Shown here piece by piece: positions 62,427 to 64,000 of a stretch of 64,000 nt of DNA. The notes under the pieces were generated by a model that saw only the letters and a list, made by a program, of their open reading frames with translations, made no database searches and was not told the DNA's origin. This DNA comes from Brassica napus. Lineage: Eukaryota > Streptophyta > Magnoliopsida > Brassicales > Brassicaceae. Position 1 is the first letter of the stretch; every line of letters begins with the position of its first letter. The DNA lies in NCBI RefSeq assembly GCF_020379485.1, contig NW_026014884.1, positions 372,001-436,000 of the forward strand. Direction: 5' to 3'. The translations under genes were made by a program, and so were the position numbers.

Positions 62427-63152
62427 CTTCTGGATATTTAGCAAAAGAACACACGGCCTGAGTAGGATGCTTCACAGCTTGGGCATTGTAGTACACTCTT
62501 GTGTTTACCCAACTGGAAGGATCCTTTCTCAGCCTTGTACTTCTTCTCAACACTGGCCCTTCTTGCACCATCTCTTGTTCTTCTTCTTGTGGCAGTACAC
62601 TTGGTTCAGATCTTTCTTCTCCTAGCTGACTTGCTTCAGCTCCTTCTTCCCTTAGCTGACTCTCTTCAGCTCCTTGTTGATCATTTGATTCCTCAGCTTG
62701 ATCATGAGAACCAGAACTCTCTTCTCTACTTGTCTCTTCATGGTTTTGAGTTCTTGTTTCATTCCCCCCCTCATGGTCAAGATTGGAGGTCTGATGATCC
62801 GGTACTGGAGTAGTGCTTCTTCCACCTTGATTCATGTTGATTCCAAGACCCTCTAGGATAATCCTCAATGTTTCAGCTCTATCAGAAGTGAGATCTTTCA
62901 AATCATCTTGAGTCTGCTCCTCATAGTATCCTTTTTCTTCAACAAACTTCACTTCTCTAGATACTAACACTCTCCTTGTGTTAGGATCATAGCACTTGTA
63001 TCCTTTCTGACTTGATGAATATCCAATAAACATTGCCTTTGAACTCTTAGCTTCTAGCTTGTTTCTTATCTCTCCAGGCACCATCACAAAACACAAACAT
63101 CCAAAGATCTTCATATGCTCTAGAGAGGGTTTGTACTGATTCAGTACCTCAA
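62427..63152 (-). pseudogene. E13 integrase C-terminus and linker
   Basis: It starts inside the segment cut by E14, with MKIFGCLCFVMVPGEIRNKLEAKSSKAMFIGY and VSREVKFVEEKGYYEEQ. It continues through the acidic linker and LRRSTRLRKDP to CSFAKYPEAQ, then reaches the deletion junction and a stop (TAG) one codon later. Confidence 0.9.
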
Positions 63153-64000
63153 TGTGAGATTTTTAGAGATCTCAGGTTGTGTGTGTGTATAAGCTCCAAT
63201 GGAGCAAGCTGAGAAGATTAGAGTTTGTTTTAGGTGATTTTAGAGAGAGGGTTTATAAGAGTGTTTCTGTGTTTACTTAAATCAGAAACAAGAGACTTTG
63301 AGAGATTAAGAGTATAAGAAAGGGAGAGATTAAAGGGAATCTGATTCAAGAACACATTTCATTATGAAGTGGAGAGGGGAAATCCCCCAAACTCCCTTAA
63401 GGCTCAAAATCGCCTCTTACAAGCTTATTTATAAGCTTAATAGGTTTGCACAATCTGAAACCTAAATCTAATGGATAATATTAACTTGAGAGAATGGAAG
63501 GTGTAGATGAGAGCTTGGTATTGCAATCTGTGTGATGTCTTGTGATTGGCTGAGGGCTGATGATATCTGATTGGCTGATTCAAACTGGTCAAAGGGAAGG
63601 CTGTTCTCCCATTGGCTCCTTATAGGCTCCCATGTATCAAGCCTTCATTCAGACCATGTTCATGGTCGTGCCCCCCTTTGGCTTTACAGCCAAGGCCAGC
63701 ATGTCCATCCTCCAAAGTAACCAATCAGCTCCATCTTTGCTCTCATTGGCCGCTTGCCTCCACAAAGGATCTTCTTGATTTCCTTTTGATGCTTCACGAC
63801 CAGACTTCTGTTTATTAGCCCTAAGTATGCACAAAGTCTCCCGGACATGTTCTGATCACGCCCTAAGTTTGCACATCTTGTCCCGGACTTTGCACCACCT
63901 CAAAACATCTCAAATGGCCAAGTTGTGTATCCTCGGGTTGTCTCGGTCCGTACGGATCTGTACAGGTCCGTACCATCCGTACTGCCTCGCCCTAAGTATG
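63153..64000 (-). repeat. E14: LTR of the E12/solo-LTR family, cut by the window edge
   Basis: It starts TGTGAGATTTTTAGAG, the reverse complement of the family end, and runs 848 bp to the edge. It contains reverse-complement forms of the GTGCAAA...TAGGG units (for example CCCTAAGTTTGCACA near 63862) and CCGTAC/GTACGG motifs at 63947-63981. Whether it is solo or part of an element cannot be seen. The flank inside E13 ends in CCTCAA. Confidence 0.85.

Larger units (their letters stand above)
61149..63152 (-). mobile_element. E13: copia retrotransposon, 3' part, with RT deleted (group A)
   Basis: This minus-strand element is inserted in the E12 3' LTR. Its 3' LTR (61149-61796), polypurine tract (61797-61810), conserved 3' UTR hairpin (about 61862-61905), RNase H and integrase C-terminus are present. 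About 1.1 kb covering RT is deleted at 62426. E14 interrupts it at 63153, and the 5' part is outside the window. The coding pieces are most like E4. Confidence 0.9.

Overview
The window is plant nuclear DNA made entirely of Ty1/copia-type LTR retrotransposons nested in one another. I see no host gene, tRNA gene, rRNA gene or unique flanking DNA. A flowering plant is indicated by the copia domain order (Gag, protease, integrase, reverse transcriptase, RNase H), by 18-nt primer-binding sites matching the 3' end of plant initiator-Met tRNA, and by polypurine tracts ending in GAGGGGGAG. The species cannot be named from the sequence. The labels E1 to E15 are mine.

Layout. E1 (minus, 5' end only) occupies 1-1049. 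E2 (minus) is the outer host and survives as pieces at 1050-2482, 3503-3665 and 26990-29127. It is split by a solo LTR (2483-3497), by E3 (plus, 3666-26984) and by E7 (plus, from 29128). E3 carries E4 (minus, 3818-15681) in its 5' LTR and E6 (plus, 19177-24627) in its pol gene; E4 carries E5 (plus, 9271-14966) in its leader. E7 is split by E8 (minus, 31646-49391), which holds E9 (plus, 35912-47874), which holds E10 (plus, 39711-45576). E7 is split again by E11 (minus, 50961-55834), then at 57060 by an LTR fragment (E15). E15 is cut by E12 (plus, 57388 on), which is cut by E13 (minus, 61149 on), which is cut by E14 (minus LTR, 63153 to the edge). Direct 5-bp target duplications support the solo LTR and E3, E4, E5, E6, E8, E9, E10 and E11. 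The right-hand stack runs out of the window, so E7, E12, E13, E14 and E15 are incomplete here.

Three element groups interact. Group A (E3, E4, E5, E7, E10, E13) is autonomous type; Gag has a CCHC zinc knuckle wherever it is in the window. E4, E5 and E10 have unbroken polyproteins of about 1,490-1,523 residues. Group B (E1, E2, E6, E8) has a normal pol, but a divergent Gag with no CCHC knuckle where the full Gag is present; in E2 and E8 an SR-rich tandem repeat lies in its place. Group C (E9, E11, E12, with the solo LTR, E14 and E15) has long LTRs of about 0.94-1.03 kb. It has no pol, a Gag-only gene (E11) or a Gag remnant (E9, E12), and a conserved non-coding interior. It has the same PBS, 3' UTR hairpin and polypurine tract as A and B, so it was probably mobilised in trans. 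LTR pairs differ at roughly 0-1% of sites by eye, indicating a recent burst.

Strongest leads: (1) helically phased CCGTAC/GTACGG arrays in the U3 of group A and C LTRs, matching the SBP-box (SPL) core; (2) an insertion with exact target duplications whose 5' LTR lacks U3; (3) two RNA hairpins with compensatory changes; (4) the knuckle-less SR-repeat Gag; (5) intron-like spacers in the non-autonomous group.
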